A stretch of DNA of 64,000 nucleotides. It comes from Isoetes taiwanensis (taxonomy: Eukaryota > Streptophyta > Lycopodiopsida > Isoetales > Isoetaceae). The notes under the pieces are model-generated. The model had not been told where the DNA came from. It saw only the letters and a list, made by a program, of their open reading frames with translations, and ran no database searches. The position numbers and the translations under genes are program-made. Location of the stretch: positions 186,001 through 250,000 of the forward strand of contig JAJEKV010000079.1 of NCBI GenBank assembly GCA_021234155.1. The letters are read 5' to 3'. Of the stretch, positions 1 through 13,320 are shown piece after piece. Position 1 is the stretch's first letter; each line of letters begins with the position of its first letter.

Positions 1-1090
1 ATTTGCAGGCACCTCGAGCAAGTGCTGAGCTATTCTTAATGTAAGCTTACACTCTGGCTTCTGAATGGTTTGGCCGGTGTGCCCGCAGAATCCTTTGTAT
101 GTGATGGGCTTGCAGGAATGGCAACCACCACTTCTGGTTTCCTGGGCGTCGTTCCTCTCCGTCCGCCTAGAACTTGCATCAGGGCTAGGAGTCCGAGTCT
201 GTCTCCTTTGTTTTTTAGGTGTCCTATCATTCTCAGAGATCTCTAGCATGTGCTTCTTCTTCTTCTTTTTCCCTTCGATTTCCTCTATCTCCCCTTCCTT
301 TCCCTCTACCTGTCCTGCCTTTCCTTCCTTCTGCCCTGTCCCGTCCCTTTCCTTGTCTTTCCTTCTCTTATCCTTCTTTTCTTTCTTTTCCTTCTCAGGA
401 TCTTTGTGATCCTTTCTCCTACCCTTACCCTTGCCCGCCGCTCTTCCTTCCTCAGTTTCACGGCCAACGTCTTCAGTAGCAGATGAGGAGTCTTTTTCGG
501 CTGCAGTTGCCTCCTTAGTTTGTCTTGTCTTCTTCCTGCCAAATGTCCGAAGCCAGGCCGTGTCCACATTGCCCGGTAGTTTCTGAGAGGCTAATGCCTT
601 GACAACGAATGAAGGCGAGTTTTTCGACTCGTTCATACGATTGCAAAGAATATGATAGCCCCTCAAGATTTCTTGTGGACCTTGGATGTCAGCTTCTTCA
701 AAGTTGATGTACGATGGCAGCGCCCAGCCTTGCTTCTTCACCGAACCAGGTACATTTGCAATACTAGCAGACATCATAGTGGGATCATAAAACTTCCAGT
801 CCACATAGTAGACAATATTCTTTGCTGAATAGTGTCCTCAAGGACCACCCGGATTCAATCATCGCGACCGCTCTTGGTAACCCTCTTCATGTTGACCAAG
901 ATACCCGGCTGGTAAATTCCTTCTGATTCTCCAGACATCTCCTTTATAAGCAGGCAGAGCTCTCTTCTGCAGTCTCCTTTCGAGCCTGTAGGAGCAGAGG
1001 TGCTCACCCGCATTACTTCCATGCACCAGCTCCTGTCTGTCAGCATGATTGTCTGGTCGGATTGAAATTGTGGTTCCACGCGTAATGTAG
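1..1090 (-). pseudogene. ParB-associated family protein, copy A (partial, runs off left edge)
   Basis: On the minus strand one frame stays open from about 838 to base 1 (about 279 codons), so the gene continues beyond the window. Its first part matches, in the same order, the N-terminal part of the relative at 34024-35574: FYDP, a W-x-LPSY motif, LRG..IL...M..SKNS, and a D-x-x-W-L motif. It then becomes a long Lys/Glu/Arg-rich, probably disordered stretch (about 500 to 230), followed by a short Cys-rich part (C-x-x-C, then CGH). An upstream piece in another frame (about 1060-855) holds WCMEV and ILVNM, again as in the relative. A TGA at 855-857 and a one-base shift near 838-845 separate the two pieces, unless an intron does. 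The ParB-like domain seen in copy B would lie off the window. Homology to copy B is seen by eye; function is unknown. Confidence 0.55.
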
Positions 1091-1129
1091 CTACAACAAA
1101 GGCAAACCAAACGAGTAGGCAAATGGCAT

Positions 1130-2115
1130 GGCGCCATTTGCATCTGAGTCCAATGCATAACCACATGGAAGCAGTTCGAATGCATTTCCCTGTGTTTGGT
1201 CGCAGAGGCCTCCACCCAGCCCGAGCCCCTCCCCTTCGCAATATTCGAGGAAGATGGTTCGAAGGAGAGTGGCTCTGATTGGGTAGAGGCACCTGCGACC
1301 CATAATAGGAGAATGCACTAGAGAACGCAACACAATAAGAAGCAATCTACCAAGCAAATGGCGCGATGCTTCTTATTGCTAATGCATATGCGAATGCTTC
1401 CATTAGTATTTATGCACTGGACTCAGATGCAAATGACTTCTCGTCTGGTTTGAACAAAAACCCATGGTGAACAAAAACACAATAATAAGAAATTTATAAG
1501 CAAATGGCGCCATGCCATTTGCTGGTAGATTGCTTATCCATGGGTTTCAATATGACCCATCCCAATAAGAAGCAATCTACCAAGCAAATGGCGCCATGGC
1601 GCCATTTGCCAAAGAGTTGCTCGATTTGTCCTAATTAGCAAATGGCTTGACCATAGTCGCCACTATAACCAGTTCACAATCAAGTGGCGCCGTGGCGCCA
1701 TTTGGTTGGTGAGACGGGATTTACCGGGTTGCTGAGACGGGGCAAATCGAGCAAAACTTAGGCAAATGGCGCCATGGCGCCATTTGCCAACAACAAGACT
1801 CCCTAAAGAAAGCTAACAGGCATCCAAACATGGCGCCATTTGCCAACAACAAGACTCCCTAAAGAAAGCTAACAGGCATCCAAATGGCGCTATGGCGCCA
1901 TTTGCCAACAACAAGACTCCCTAAAGTAAGCTAACAGGTGCCATTTGACTCCCTAAAGTAAGCTAACAGGCATCCAAATGGCGCCATTTGCCAACAATAA
2001 GACTCCCTAAAGTAAGCTAAAAGGCATCCAAATGGCGCGGTGGCGCCATTCGCCAACAACAAGACTCCCTAAAGTAAGCTAACAGGCATCCAAATGGCGC
2101 GGTGGCACCATTTGA
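1130..2115. repeat. Cluster of 9-4-9 palindromes upstream of copy A
   Basis: Repeated self-complementary sites of the form AAATGGCGC-N4-GCGCCATTT. Clear copies lie at 1585-1608 (inside a perfect 26-bp palindrome, 1584-1609), 1761-1788 (perfect 28-bp palindrome), 1882-1903 (core TATG), 2030-2051 (core GGTG) and 2092-2113. A coreless 16-bp perfect palindrome lies at 1975-1990. Decayed copies lie at 1501-1521 and 1681-1704, and single arms at about 1120-1140. The same motif recurs around copy B (33.9-37.5 kb). Confidence 0.85.
1765..2113. repeat. Tandem array, about 62-bp unit, roughly 6 copies
   Basis: Each unit holds GGCGCCATTTGCCAACAA, then AAGACTCCCTAAAG, AAGCTAACAGGCATCCAAAT and the next palindrome. 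One unit is truncated (about 1930-1960). Units differ by a few point changes, for example AAAGAAAGC versus AAAGTAAGC. The array is embedded in the palindrome cluster, so each repeat carries one palindromic site. Confidence 0.85.
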
Positions 2116-2479
2116 AACAAACAAACAAACAAGAAACCATGCAAGTAGATGTCATACCTGTGCCTGGCAGGGTGCTAGCCACTGTCTCCATAGCCTGAGG
2201 AGCTCCAGAATTGTCGATTTCCATTTCGAGCGCCTTGATTTTTGCCCGAAAACTGGTGTCCTGCTCGAAGAGGTAAGGCGCTGAACTCTAGAGATTAGGT
2301 GCCAGAAAAAACTGAATAAGGAGGCCAAAAAAGGGTTGCACGAGGCGCTGGGTGCTGGCGCTAGGTTCGAGACGCTGAGAGATGGAATAGCTTGCGACCA
2401 AAGCAAATGAGGTCCTCCAGAAACAATGACGTAACTAACTTTGGCCGCTGGCTGTCTGCTGTACAACAGGCGGCCAACT

Positions 2480-3060
2480 AGGGCCCGTGGCGGTCCAGCC
2501 GCCCATGCCCGCCCATGCCCGTGGCGGTCCAGGCGCCCATGCCCGCCCAAATTTGAACTTTCAGATTCGAATATTTCCCGCCCTTCCGCCCGCCCGCCCA
2601 AATTTGAACATAAAATTTAAAAATCCCGCCCGTAATTTGAAACTTGAACTTGCCGCCTGTGCAAATTTTAACATAAAATTCAAAATTCCCACCCGTAATT
2701 TGAAATTTGACTGCCACCTGCGCAAATTTGAATCGTCCGCTTATTTTAAAATTGTACTTGCATTTAAAGCTTTGTCTTTGTCGTCGTTCTCCCTCTTAAA
2801 GCGGCCATGGTACGACGCAGACGTTTTCGTGCACGATTCAGGCGCTTTCGAATCCGCCTGCTCGTTTCAGCTGCCGCTCGCATAAGGCGCGCGGCTTTTC
2901 TCAGGCGCCTAGGCAGAAACTTTGCAAGGCGCATGCGTGCTGTCAGGCGCTTTCTTCTTGGGGCTCACAGAAATCCCAGGTGATTCTTGGCGCTTTCTTC
3001 TTGGCGCTCAGTTCTCAGCGACTCCCAGTTATTCAAGGCGTAGTGTGAATTCATATCTGC
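2480..3060. promoter_or_regulatory. GC-rich control-like region with E2F-type motif
   Basis: Alternating blocks of CCCGCCC and AATTTGAA run from 2500 to 2730, including TTTCCCGCC at 2574-2582, an exact match to the E2F consensus TTTSSCGC. From 2880 to 3010 GGCGC motifs recur. A region of the same make-up lies at 36360-36990 between the two divergent genes at 31.8-41.3 kb, also with TTTCCCGCC (36459-36467). A possible first exon follows on the plus strand: ATG at 3115 and a GTAAGT donor near 3136, but no matching downstream gene was found. The regulatory role is inferred from the motif and position only. Confidence 0.35.
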
Positions 3061-5119
3061 TGAGATAAGCTTGTTTTTCTTGTTCCATCTACTGCTCCAG
3101 TACAACATACCACTATGGATCTATCTAATATCAAGTAAGTCCCCTATTTCTGGTAGGAATTATGTTCTATTGCTGCCATGTACTAAGAACCTTGGTTTCA
3201 ATTGCAAAGTTGGCATGGGGTGCTCGTGTTATGCATGCCTGCTCTTATTGACACATATACGTCAATGGGAGCAAGAATGCATAACATAGACACCTCGTGT
3301 AGATTTTGTGATGGAGCTGAGCCAAATCGCGCCATGGCTTCAAAAACACATTCATAAATAGAAGAGCATTAAAATCTTATTGAGTTAGTTTAGCAAAATC
3401 TTCACAAATGGATAACTTAAGTGTTCGGGGTAATTTACGAAATAAATACCATAGAGTCTGCATTGCAAATGTATCCAGTTTCGAACCCACTACCCAGAAT
3501 AGATTTTGAAAATTCAAGCTTCACAGTGACAGAAGTATTAAAGTGGGCTAGGCCTCAAATCATGCCAGTTCAGATTAGTTTGTTTAATAGAGCCATGCAA
3601 TAAGGCTTCCCCATGCATTGGACTAGTAAACTAGTTCCATTATATAAAGCAGGGATCGACATTGTCCTGCAATGACCACCACCATCCCAAAAAGTGAACC
3701 ACACTTGAATGCAACAGGAAAAAAGATACTATGTTCTTATTACATGCCATGTGCCAAAATATCATTATCTCATCTACTATCCCTCTACCCTACACTCTTA
3801 GTATGAGCTTCTACTTATCCTTTGCACTTGCTATGCTTGAACTTTTGAAAAATCAAAGGGATTGTGTTTTGTGCTTCTAAACCTTCAGAAGTGTGTCAAA
3901 TTGGCATGGAGTCTAAGAGAATTCTCGCAATTTTGTAATCTAATTGTGGACCACAGAAAGAAATTTCGATATGACACTCAAACAACATTGGATCAATTCC
4001 TTTTATAGATGGAGAAGTCCTATCCTAATACACATTATGGAGCTTGTAAAAGTCAAGGAATCTTCCAAGAGCTTGAGTTCAAAAGGGGATGGCATAATTA
4101 GTTCTTTAGCAAGAGAATTGGGATAGAAGTCGACTTTGTAAACACCTCAATTTGCGCTCCAAGATGGTTGTCAAATGATGATCATGCAATGGATTTAGCT
4201 TAAGCCTTCGCGATTTTGGTCTAAATGCATACTCTTACTAAAAGATGCCAGTTTCTATTTTCATCTCGTAAAACATTTAAATTCAATATATACAAGAATC
4301 TTTGTATTGTAAACGTTATAGACAACCTATCTGATTACCTTGGAACGGAAAAAGTTTTAAGATTTGAGAATTTCGAAGGTCATAGAGGACAAAGGTATGG
4401 ATTAAAATATCATGTTTCGACTTGTTTTAAGATCTAGCAATACTACGGCTTGATTTGCAAAATGCATAAAATGGCACTTTCAATACAAATTAAACATTGA
4501 AAGCAATTACATTTAAAATAGTAGTAATGTCAAATTTTCTTGGAATAGAAAGGAAATAGGGATTTCTACACACTCACACATTTGGCAAATGGTTGGGACT
4601 GCTGTAATGCGTGACCCCTTTCTATTTCCAGGCGCTCCGGGATTTATTACATAATTGGGGCTATGGGAATGTCTGAAAAAGGCCACTTTCAATTCTGGAT
4701 CAAGAATAGCAAATGCACATCTAAGAACCCATAACCAATCTGGTTCAAAATTTTCAGGATAAAATAGGGAAAATTACCAAAATACCATTAAAGTTTGCGT
4801 AAGTTAACGTATTCTCAGTACGAAGCGATATTATACAAGAAGCATAACTTGCATAATAATATAAGATTCTTTAGTATAAAATTAGCATGACATTAGCAAA
4901 TTTTGATAAATAATGAAGTCGTCAAGCGACAATCTTGATTTCTTTCAAGCTCTTGATAAGACCTTGGGGAGCCTCATTATCTAGATTCTGGAAGGAACTT
5001 TCTAGCCATATTTTGCACATCTTCAAAGCAACATGCAGAATGAGGTATATTACGGAGCTCTAACTTGCATCACATTTGATGAGCACCTACCTTAGTCTTC
5101 AACATTCTCTTTAGGCCCA
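3061..5119. other. Intergenic, no gene recognised
   Basis: AT-rich sequence with only short frames (up to about 70 codons) that show no familiar motif. It lies downstream of the 3' end of the RAB23-like gene. No repeat boundary or RNA gene was recognised. Confidence 0.5.
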
Positions 5120-6454
<1,335 letters not shown>

Positions 6455-8784
6455 TGTATCATACGCACTACCAGTGTAATTTCCCTGCACCAGAACTTTG
6501 CCAACTCCGTCATTGAAAGTGAACAGGTTTTTGCTAAATTAAAGTTATAACATTTTCTAAAGAAAATTTAGCCGCTATAACGTCTGAATTTCTTTGTGCA
6601 GATAAAAATGTTTGAACTGGAAAAGGATAGTTTCATAATTCAGGTCCATTATGGCAACAAAAAGCATCCATTGTATCTAAATTCACAATGAAGGCCAGAC
6701 CATGTCAAACCCTAAAACAAAGTATTGTTCATTATGATATAAACCAAAACCACATGACTTTGTCTGCCACCATATATCTCCATTATATAACACCTAGCAT
6801 ACATTATATGGTATGTTGAAAACATGCCCAAGAGGAATTGAACCTCCACTTCCAAAGTAGAAGGCATGATCCTCAAGAGGACATAAATGCACTTTGGCTG
6901 GAATAGAACTGGGACCCACGAATACATCAGTGTTTTGCTGTGTAGTCCTACTATATAGTAAGTTTACAGTGGTTTTGGTTTTGCATGTAGATGAATTATT
7001 ATTGCACAATAATCAAATATAAAGAAATTCTAGAAACATGAAAGCTTGGCTAATGCTGGAAGGATTTCCTCTAAAATAAAAATAGATTATCTATTGCATT
7101 TGATCACTCCTGCCAAAGGACATATGATACTATATTTTCTTGAGCAAAATAGATGGTCAAGCTTTTAACTACATTAACATAAACGGGAAAGGCCTTATTT
7201 TGAGAGAAATATATGATACATGCATTCCAATAAGGACCTAGCAGTTCAGAATTAGAGCTCAAGATTAGAACGTGAGGATCTAAGTTCAGAATTAGAGCTC
7301 AAGATTAGAACGTGAGGATCTAATCTCGTAGTTGCTACTTTCATAACTTCTCTTTTCTTTTCGAATTCTATACAACTATGTGAAAGCAAGCATCTGAATA
7401 GTTGCCAGTCTAAATGCCTGAACCTGAACCTGTTAGGAGGGCTTGGTCTACACGCAGCTGATTACTCAGAATTTCGACTATCCTCATGTTTGCTGGAATT
7501 TTGCAGCCCACTATGACATAGAAAGAAATACTATTTTGTTAGGCTACATATGTATTCTTTTTATTTTAACAATATCTCCAGGTATAGAGTGGTGGCAAAA
7601 ATTACTAATAAAAGACCTGTAAATTGCTTATTCAGTATCCCATGATTTGTCTCAGAAAACTGATTATTCAATCTCTTATAATTTGTCTCAACGGATAAAA
7701 TGGACCTGTGTTAGCTAGCTAAGGCTATTAAGGTACTTACACACCCACAACTATATTCTATTAGATATAGAAGATTTACACACTTCAATTATGTTGATGA
7801 TAATTTAATGGTTCTTGCACACATACCGTTATGTTAATATTTAATATAACACAAACTGTTAAAAATGCTTTCGCACTTGATTGTTACACATTCTGTTACA
7901 TTAACAATTAACATAACATAATTGCAATTCACACATGATGGTTCCGCTATTTAACACATGAACTGTGAGGCTTTTTGTTATGTTCACATTTAAAAAGCAA
8001 AAATGCCATCTTACTTTTATTCAGGAACAAGCCTAGTAACAATTTTTACATCCCAAGCTAGCAACAACACAACACATGCCAAGCTAACCTTTTCAGATTT
8101 TGCCCTTTTGCTTGAAAACTCTTAGACAACTTTTCCTCCCATTTTTTCAACAATCCTTGTTTTCTTCAACAGTTTTTATCTGGTCTTCATCTGGTCATAT
8201 CTTCAATGACATGCATAGCTTCTAACAAGGGACTTGTTGGGATTTTCCTGCAGTGATAGAAGCAGAGTACTTTTTAGACAGGATGTCGCCTATTTTGATT
8301 GTTTCTATCTTCACCTTTATTACTGTAATATATATATTGGGATGTTATTAAGGAATTGCCCACAAATACTTAGTCACCCAGTACATCAACCTACAAAGTA
8401 TTGCTTGCTTGCACTGATTCCAAATCTTACCATTAGCAATGAAAGCTATAGCTATCCCTTCGTGCCATGAAAATACCATCTTCGTTTTTTGTTAGAACAA
8501 GCAACGCCAATATAATATAAGTGGTCACTTGTTGAGTATGGTCCCTTACAGTTTAGATTAAATTGGAGAGAAAAAATCAACTGCACTGCCAGACTTGAGA
8601 GAGTGCATCACTATCAATTGTCCTGTTTCAGAGCCTACATTTGGAAGGCATCTTCTTTTACTTTCTAATCCTGCCACTTTGATTCTCTTCTTGCTGAAAT
8701 TTTTCCTTCCCCGTCATTTCTATGGCAAAGGGAACTCTTATCCAGCAGCAAGATTGGAACTGAATTCACCACACATGTCTACCA
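6455..8784. other. Intergenic, AT-rich; small direct duplication at 7245-7323
   Basis: No gene recognised. A block of about 37 bp containing AATTAGAGCTCAAGATTAG and AACGTGAGGATCTAA is present twice in tandem between about 7245 and 7323. From 7780 to 7960 there are loosely repeated ACACA/TTAATATTTAA tracts. Frames here are short and lack known motifs. The first part (6455 to about 6700) would contain the promoter and 5' leader of the RAB23-like gene. Confidence 0.5.
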
Positions 8785-9450
8785 TCAGAGCTTGGAAAAT
8801 CCAAGTAGAACATGGCGAGGTAGAGGAATGATTTGTTTTAACTTAAAAAGGAAACAAACCACTTTGTTGACAAAAGGGTGTTGAAGCAAGTGGGAACTTG
8901 TCCCCCTATCTCGTGAATTTTGCTGCAAACATATATGAAGAAAATCCTCACCAATTGGAGACAAAGAAGATGGGGTCTCATGGACCATATTACTGCATTC
9001 AATGTGATAGAGAGCTACAAGGCGATGAGACGATGGAGGCTTTTAGTTAATCATTTCAACAATGTGCACGTAAGCAAACAGATAGCAGAAGAGGGACCCT
9101 GTTCTTCTTGCCTGGCAACCTCATGAGCTATCCAAAGAGGAGTCCTTTTGAAGCCATTGTATGTGCAATCTCTATTCTCATTAATTTTCGCAGCCCCAAT
9201 ATCTGCAAGCTTGACCCCTGCAGCTCCGACTAAAACGATCTTTTCTTTGATACCACAGTGCACAATCTCTCTGCTATGGAGATAATTGATTTCTTGCAGA
9301 ATTCCTTGTGTATATGTGTGAGTCAAATGTTCCTCATGTATATGTGCGAGTCAAATGCTCATCTAGGCGACCACCAAAGCATCAATTACTTCCAAGGCTC
9401 CAAAATGATCTCTTTTAGCTGTTCATATATTTACTTCTCCCTTTTATGAA
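8785..9450 (-). pseudogene. MAPKKK-like protein kinase, decayed fragment
   Basis: Translated on the minus strand, this is the C-terminal half of a plant MAP3K-type kinase domain. It has INYLHSREIVHC followed by GIK where the catalytic D-I-K is expected, then KLADIGAAK where DFG is expected, a P-L-W-I-A-H-E-VARQEEQG activation-segment end, and GEDFLHICL...HPFV of the last subdomain. The catalytic Asp is replaced by Gly and DFG by DIG. In-frame stops interrupt the stretch between 9060 and 8990, and a short duplication (about 9318-9358) disrupts the region before the catalytic loop. There is no N-terminal lobe with a recognisable P-loop. It is dead as a kinase gene; the closest family is the NPK1/MEKK group, from motif memory. 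Confidence 0.75.
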
Positions 9451-11325
9451 ATGCACAACAAGCTAAAAAAAAGACATGATAGAAAAAAATGGCAAGAAAC
9501 CACCATACCCAGCCCTGGCGGATCTAATTCTGCCTGGGCGACCTGCAATCGCCATGGTCGAATTCTGCTTAGGCGCACTCTTGGCCGCTACTAACGGCGC
9601 TAACCGTGCTCCTGACCTGGGTATAAACTTTCAACTACGCTTGTTAAACTTTTAACAAACTGAAACTGTTAAGTTTTAACCTAACGAAATTTCAACCACC
9701 TTAAAATTATCGCCCTTTTCAACTAGTTTTTAAAACACGAAATCTTCACTTGACAGCCGCCTAAGTCTCTCCTTCTTGCCTCAGATCTCTATTTCTTGCC
9801 CGAATTACTGGCTATGAGAACAAATAAATATTTGGCTTCCTAAATTTACTCTGGCCACTGTTTTGTCATGCCATTTGCTAAGAAATCAGAAACCGAGAGA
9901 AGAAATCCGGACAGGAGAAGTTATCATGCTTGATCTCCTCTGTGCCAGTTGCTAATCATCTACAAAGAAATCTGAAGAAGGGGAAACTAGAAGGAAAACT
10001 CAGAGGTCTGCCATAGCTTTTTACCTGGTTGCCGCACCGGGAAGGAAAAGTTCAATCCCTAACCTAAATGCTGCTGCACTGCCCTTGAAGAATAGGTGCG
10101 AATCGTGGTTAAATCAAAGTTTATCATAACGAGGGGGTTAAAAGTTAACCCCCCAATTTTTAACAAAAATTGTTAACGGAACGAGTGTGAACACCGTTAA
10201 CGGAACGAGTGTGAACGCCAACGTAATGACCACTAGGCTTAAATTATGGCATTATTCTGTTAAAATTATATGACATAAATTTTCTCCTGAGTTTACTGGA
10301 GACGGGCGCTTATGCCCGTTTCTACGATTTTTTTTTTAGGATTTCCCTTCCTCTGTTCGAGTTTATTTTTCTTCGAGAGGCGTTTTTTTTTTTGCAGGTC
10401 TTGGCGGGAACTTGCGGAGAGGAGCTTGCTTGTCCTGGTTCGAGTTTGTTTTGCGGAGGAGCTTGCACAAGGAAGCTCTCTTCCCGTGGTACAAAGATTT
10501 TTTGCGAGAAAAGCTTTACCGGAGCTTCGCGAGCAGTGCAGAGAATGATTGAAGGCGACTCCTTCCTTGATGCGCAAATGAGCATGTTTCGAAGGCTTCG
10601 GTTATAACCCGGTTATGCAACCTTGGCGATTCTTCAAAAATCCATGTTCTTCCTGCGGCCGCTTCTTGGCGTGAAGATCACATAAATCTACCATGTTTTT
10701 TGAAGACTTAATAAGACATTTCATCTCAGCTCTAAAACCGATCAAAATCAGAAAGAACCTGTCCTCAACTCAAGCTTCTATTCACGCAAAGATCCGCCAG
10801 AACAGAGAAGAGTGGTGGAAATTTAAGCCTAGTGGTCATTACGTCCGGGAAAATTCACCTCTCGAAAAATTCTCTCTGAATATTCCCTCGGCGGGCCTCG
10901 CAGGCGTGGCTATGCGGCTTCGCCGCCTGGGGCAGCCCCTGTGCAGCAACAAATTCCCTCGAGGAATTTTCTCGAGGTGAATTTTCCCTAGTACATATAA
11001 TTACCCTTACATTCCTTAATATTCCTTGAATGCCCAACCACTAGTTTTTAGGGGTTTATCATGGGATCAAGCTATAGATCATAATAGTTACAAGCAGCTA
11101 AGGGAATATTAAACACACCCCGTACAGACGGACTTGGTTTTGACCACAGTTGGTTAAGATATGGAATAGGGCTTACTTTAGATCATAAATTCGATATGCT
11201 GGAATAGTGTGTATTTCCAAATATGATAAAACCATAGAAAGGGAGGGACAGTCCTGGAACACAGGTAAAATATTCTATGAAAATGTAAGGATAATATCAG
11301 ACCATAAAACGCTCTGAAATAAAAT
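9451..11325. other. Intergenic with small repeats
   Basis: No gene recognised. GTTAACGGAACGAGTGTGAA occurs twice in tandem at about 10175-10217. A region around 10320-10600 has open frames on both strands with no recognisable protein. A hairpin element lies at 10847-10988 (listed separately). Confidence 0.45.
10847..10988. repeat. Foldback / MITE-like hairpin
   Basis: A perfect 15-bp inverted repeat, GGGAAAATTCACCTC, lies at 10847-10861 and 10974-10988 and extends imperfectly inward (AAAAATTC against GAAAATTC). The interior is GC-rich (GGCGGGCCTCGCAGGCG, GGCTTCGCCGCC). Total about 142 bp. I could not find a clean target-site duplication. Confidence 0.6.
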
Positions 11326-11560
11326 ATGAAGTTAACCGAATTCATGCTACAATGGCCGGAATTAATGCTACAGTGGTCGAATGCTACTGTTTCTTGTTCT
11401 TCAGTGCAAGAACAAACGACAGGTAAAATCCTCCTATTCTTCATGATGGATGCTGGAGCATATTCTGCGATGGCCAGAATTAATGCTACATTGGCCGGAA
11501 TTAATGTTACAATGGCTGGCTGCTACATTTTTTGTTCTTCAGTATACAAGAACTTCCCTT
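11326..11560. repeat. Imperfect tandem duplication, about 140-bp spacing
   Basis: A block reading AATTAATGCTACA, then TGGCCGGAATTAATG, a second GCTAC and TTGTTCTTCAGT occurs at about 11335-11410 and again at about 11475-11550. Frames on the plus strand run through both copies but have no recognisable domain, so I treat this as a repeat. Confidence 0.6.
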
Positions 11561-11989
11561 TTGTTGCAATTCTGTTGTGGAAGATGTGCAATCACTCATC
11601 ATGCCATCACTCATTTTTGGGTTGCAAGAAGGGGCAAACTTTGTTTGATGGTGAGTTTGAAATATTCTCTTGATTCTCAACTCATATGCAGGTCATTTAG
11701 TGTATAAATATTGGTGTTCACTATTAATTTTATACGATTCAATTATAGTATTGTTTTTGTGTATTTATTGTCTTTGCTCATTGGGTTTGATTATTGTTTG
11801 TTTTTTAGCTGGGTGATAGCAGGTGACCATGCCTGAGGTTCTATTCATGCTTATCTTCCATTGTTATGCCAATCATGATGATCTTTTACCTTCTATGACA
11901 TCGCTAAGAAGCTCTATACAGCAATCCTGCGAGATACAGGCCTTTTCTATAAAACCTTATATGCCCATTTTGCATTTAGGGAATTGAAA

Positions 11990-13320
11990 TCAATGTATGT
12001 TATTTATACTTGCACCAAATTTGGTATATGCTGAAATGCATGCAGATCTTATGAAATCCTTTATGAAACATGCAAATAATATGGTTGCCCAATGCAACAT
12101 TAGAATTGAGTCCATTCTGAGCATAAAAGGCCCATACAAAAGCATAGGTTCCACTAGCACTTTGAATAGGTGCGACTGGTGGGCCGAATCATACAACTCC
12201 GCCTTGTGGCTATTGTTCTGCATTGCATAGAGTGCCTTCCAACCTGCTGCGGCTCGTAACCGGATGGAATCGTCCCAGTTCATGGTAGACAGGAACTCCA
12301 CCCCCAAATATTTGTAACTAAGTATTACTTCAATATTTTGCCACGATTAATGAGGGTTGGGGACCTTGGTTGGCGTGCGGACGATATGAGGACCACCTTG
12401 GTTTTGGCTAAGTTGACGCGCATGTCGGTCACCTGGCAAAATGTGTCCCAGACATCGAGATGGCATTGCATGTCTACCTGAGTGAGAGCCAAGAGGTCCA
12501 CATCATCAGCATAGATCAGCTGCCTGGTGATCTGGTGTAGAAGTTGAGCCCCATTGCCTCCATTTGTCAGCAAGCCATCTCTCCAAGTGATCAGTGTACA
12601 GGCCAAACAGTGTGGGAGAGGGAGGGCATTCCTGGCAGACCCTGATACTACTCTTGAATGGTTGGCCTGCTGGTTGTAGCCGTCCTGAGCATGTCTCATA
12701 CAACCTGTACACCTCGTTCTGCAGTTCCGTAGGGACGTCTAACTGTTGCAATCTTGTCCACAGCTTTTGCCCAGGCACCTGCCCACTTGAGTAACTCCGC
12801 CTGCATGCCATTCTGTTCTGGCACTTTTCCATTGACGCTGCAGCCCCTGCGACACCTCTGCCTCTGTGATTTCCAGCTGCTGTAAGCATTCCCCCCCACT
12901 GTTCAGGGGTGATATTTCCTGTGGGTGGCATTGGCCTCCTGAGCACTCTTCGCCAGAAGGTCCTGGGATGGCGTTCCAGGAGGAAGAACATTTCCTGTTG
13001 ATGGGCCGCAATGTACCTGGCCTTTCTAGCCTTACGGAAAGTGCGGTATTGCCTGACCACATCCGGGCGTAGAGCAGGATCTGTGACTTGGCAGAGCCAG
13101 CATTTGCGTTCCTTGCACTCAGCATCAAACCACTGGTTATAGGGCAAGGTCATGGCTCCGAGGTTCGTCGGGAGCGGCTTCTCCCAAAGCATCTTTCTGC
13201 AACAGCCCCGAGGACATCAATGAGTCTGTCCCCCTGTTGCTCCAGTATTGAGCACTGTGAGATGCTTGCTAGGTCCACAGTAAGCATCTGGGAGTAAGTA
13301 TGAGCGTGCTCATAGTCTAA
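11990..13320 (-). mobile_element. LINE (non-LTR) reverse transcriptase, 3' part, decayed
   Basis: Minus-strand frames carry non-LTR reverse transcriptase motifs in order: a segment with ALRPDVVRQYR..RKARKARY (about 13100-13020), S-I-R-V-C-Q-E-C-PPSPTLF-LY-D where GVRQGCPLSPTLF is usual, L-I-YADDVDLLA (catalytic YADD, about 12515), then YLGVEF and a LLYG motif near 12145. The reading needs at least three frame changes, so it is inactive. It is the downstream part of the LINE at 20211-20675, split by the LTR element at 13321-20210. The TCTAA at 13316-13320 is one copy of the target duplication. Confidence 0.85.

Noticed and set aside
65-569. Ser/Phe/Pro-rich plus frames and a basic minus frame
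   Set aside because: They are shadows of the Lys/Glu-rich part of copy A, which is open in another minus frame to the window edge.
1765-2113. CRISPR-like spaced repeats
   Set aside because: The intervening text is itself repeated, not unique spacers, and the DNA is clearly a spliced plant genome.
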